This document shows positions 61,777-64,000 of a DNA stretch of 64,000 nt, piece after piece; positions within the stretch are counted from its first letter, which is position 1, and each line of letters opens with the position of its first letter. The DNA is from Vanilla planifolia. Taxonomy: Eukaryota > Streptophyta > Magnoliopsida > Asparagales > Orchidaceae. The position numbers were made by a program, and so were the translations under genes. The notes under the pieces were generated by a model. The model was given only the letters and a program-made list of their open reading frames with translations. It made no database searches and was not told where the DNA came from. The DNA lies in contig CM043870.1 of NCBI GenBank assembly GCA_023846275.1, forward strand, positions 8,503,527 through 8,567,526, given 5' to 3'.

Positions 61777-63585
61777 TTGGTTTTGTGAGCATCACATCAA
61801 TTGTGCAATAAAGATTAAAAATTTTATGAACCAAAAGAGAAGAAAGTTGAGTCATGATGTGGAGTTTCAAGAAGATAGTATGTAAAATTAAAAAACAACT
61901 TGATAATAATACAAGAAGAAGAGTAAATTGTTGAGTAAAGAAGTAATTCCATCATCATCTCCTATGTCATTATCATGAGATGTGATGATCATTAATATAA
62001 TGAATTAGAAACATTCATGATGTCTAAGGTATGACTAGTTCTCTTAATCTTTTTATATTTTTCCATCATAGAAATTATTACTTTTGAAGATGCAATAATA
62101 AATGATAAATGAAAGAAGGCTATTAATAAGAAGATAATTTCTATTAAAAAGAAAAAAGTAGAAGAGCATGCTAATTTTTTTAAAGGACATAAATCCATTG
62201 GTGTAAAGTGGATTTATATAGCTAAGAAAATGCACAATAAGAGATTAAAAAGTACAAGGAAAGGCTCATAGTAATAGGCTATACTTAAAAAGAAAGCTAT
62301 TAATAGAATGAAGTTTTTCTTATAATTACCCAAATAGAATTTGCTCAATTAATAGTTTTATTAGCAACTCAAAATAAATTGAAATTTTTTCAACCTAATG
62401 TGAAATTAGCTTTTCTTAATCATTATTTGTATGAAGAGGTTTATATTGAATAACCTATGAGATATGTGAAAAGGGGATAGAAGGGAAAGTTTTGAAATAA
62501 AAGAAAGTATTCTATTGACTGAAGCAAGTGTCATGAGTTTAAAACTCAAGAATTAACTCATATTTTAAAGATAATGGATTTATTAAATGTTTATATGAAT
62601 GTGTTCTATAAAGAAATAAAAGGAATGACATTTATTATTTGTTTCTTTATATCTAGATAGCCTTATTTTTATAGAAAATTATTTAAAATTAATTGAATAA
62701 TTAAAAAACTTTGAAACATGAGTTTGAAATGATGGATATGGGTCAAATATCTTACTTTTTGGATTTAAAGTTAAACAAATTGAGGAAGCCATCTTTGTTG
62801 CATGAGAACAATTTGCAAAGTATGTTCTTAAAAGGTTTAAGATGAAAGATTACAATTTAGTTAATTCACTGGTTGATTGTAGAGTAAAATTAAATGGTAC
62901 AATGAAAAAAATATGATAAATTCTACTCCTTACAAAAGTTTGGTGGGATGTTTGTGGTATTTGACTTGCATAAAAATTGATATTCTTTATGGAGTTGGTC
63001 TAGTAAGTCAATTTATAGACGAACCAAAAGTATCACATTAGATAACAACAGAGAGAATTCTACACAACATCTAAGTTGGTTTAAATTATAGAATGTTATG
63101 TTTGAACTTAGATACTTAGATAATGATCAAGGTAGAGACATGGATGATGAAAAAGAACTTCTAGATTTTCCTTCTATATTGGAAGTACTACATTCTTGTG
63201 GATGTCTCAAATGCAATTTGTTTTCTCACTTCCAAATTGTGAAGTAATATATGTCACAATTAATACTTGTGCTAGTTATGCTATATGACTTTGAAAATTA
63301 TTAAAAATAAATTCAGCATGAATATGATAACACAACAAAAATCAATATTAATGATGAATCCATTATTCTTTTAGGAAAGAATTTAGTGCATCACACAAAG
63401 AGCAATTATATATGCATTCACTTTCATTCTATTCATGAGCATGTGAATAATAAAAATATGAAAGTAACTTGTGTAAAGACCTAAGATCAAATAACTAACA
63501 ACTTTACTAAACCATTTGGGGTAGATCTTTTAAAAAAATTAAAAAGTTTACTTGGAATGAAAAATGAAAGACAATTATATTCAAG
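61777..63585 (+). pseudogene. Copia element 1 reverse transcriptase/RNase H (3' part)
   Basis: The polyprotein resumes with SHDVEFQEDS near 61850. It continues with GHKSIGVKWIYIAKK near 62186-62230 and LATQNKLKFFQPNVKLAFLN near 62365, where the usual MDVK is changed. SLVGCLWYLTCIKIDILYGV lies near 62940-62995 and KSNYICIHFHSIHEHV near 63403. It ends with TNNFTKPFGVDLLKKLKSLL near 63500-63555. This is the complementary half of the gag-pol at 44101-47398. A purine tract 'caagaggtggtg' precedes the 3' LTR. Confidence 0.82.
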
Positions 63586-63591
63586 AGGTGG

Positions 63592-63928
63592 TGTTGGAAA
63601 ATGAATTTAATTGAGAATTGTCAAAGTTAGTTGATATGAAAAAAAGTAATGAAGCATTTAAAAGATCAAGTTGGCTATAGTTAAAGTTGGCCATGGGTTA
63701 TGCATTTGTATTACATTTATTATAATCAATGTTAGGTATGGGCTATTAGCATGTATTAAGTTAATTTTGGTCAAAATTAGTTATAGGTCATAAGTTATAT
63801 TAAATTGGTTATGATAAAAGTTTGTTTAAGTCTAGAAACTTCTTGAGATACTTTATATAATTGTAACTTGTCATTTGACATGATTTAAGTAGAGAAAGTT
63901 AGATTTATAGTCTCTACCTTAAGTCACA
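63592..63928 (+). repeat. 3' LTR of copia element 1
   Basis: Begins TGTTGGAAAATGAATTTAAT and matches 43681-44008. The end is placed near 'taagtcaca' by comparison with the 5' copy, but it may extend further because the window ends soon after. Confidence 0.75.
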
Positions 63929-64000
63929 TTCTCTTTGTCTAATTTTTTTTATTTTTGTAGGATTACCCTTAGGAATATCTCATTGGGGCAATGTAGACAA
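63929..64000. other. Window end beyond copia element 1
   Basis: Seventy-two bases with a T-rich run; no feature recognised. It may still belong to the LTR or be the original flank. Confidence 0.3.

Larger units (their letters stand above)
43681..63928 (+). mobile_element. Copia element 1 (outermost), split by a nested insertion
   Basis: A Ty1/copia element of the TNT1-94-like type begins with LTR TGTTTGAAAATGAAC at 43681 and reaches a matching LTR TGTTGGAAAATGAAT at 63592. Its gag, protease and integrase lie at 44101-47398. Its reverse transcriptase and RNase H lie at 61777-63585, and all read in plus. The two halves join at the same point of the polyprotein, showing that 47399-61771 is an insertion. 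Without the insert the element is about 5.9 kb. Many stops show that it is dead and old. Confidence 0.87.

Noticed and set aside
1..64000. CRISPR arrays, bacterial operons or organelle insertions
   Set aside because: No regularly spaced identical repeats, no Shine-Dalgarno-led gene clusters and no recognisable plastid or mitochondrial genes were seen.

Overview
This window looks like nuclear DNA of a flowering plant. The evidence is a plant-type STP hexose/H+ symporter, a KIC/PBP1-type EF-hand protein, plant L1-type LINE and Ty1/copia and Ty3/gypsy retrotransposons, and very AT-rich spacer DNA. The GC-rich codon use of both single-copy genes and the GC-rich LINE suggest a monocot. That is an inference; no species is claimed. 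There is no bacterial, organellar or CRISPR signature.

Only two intact protein genes can be supported. One is a 512-codon intronless sugar transport protein (4410-5948, +). The other is a 119-codon single EF-hand calcium sensor (41069-41428, -). Both sit alone, about 35 kb apart, in repeat-derived DNA. A GC-richer, exon-like tract next to the LINE (about 34690-35945) may hold part of a third gene, which I cannot identify.

The rest is layered transposon history. (1) 7770-15658 is an old Ty3/gypsy element with about 1.65-kb LTRs, a decayed tRNA-Met primer site and a stop-riddled gag-pol that ends in a chromodomain-like piece. (2) A 1.48-kb segment crossing the 3' LTR edge (15120-16602) is repeated at 19357-20834, so it was copied as genomic DNA after the insertion. 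(3) 22430-23560 holds decayed coding sequence that weakly resembles transposon-borne plant mobile domain proteins. (4) 28358-34589 is an essentially full-length LINE on the minus strand with a perfect 14-bp target-site duplication. It is broken by only two premature TAG codons and one frameshift. (5) 38488-40740 is a diverged tandem array of roughly 520-580-bp units just downstream of the EF-hand gene. (6) 43681-64000 is a three-level nest. Copia element 1 (+) is split by copia element 2 (-), which is itself split by copia element 3 (+). A deletion at the inner right junction removed most of one LTR and part of the host integrase.

The transposon genes do not act together with the two host genes. 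The LINE is the youngest identifiable arrival and the nested copia elements are old. I found no convincing new biological system. The most informative objects are the nest, the nearly intact LINE with its CHG-context nonsense changes, the post-insertion duplication, and the unexplained exon-like tract and tandem array. All coordinates of decayed elements were judged by eye.
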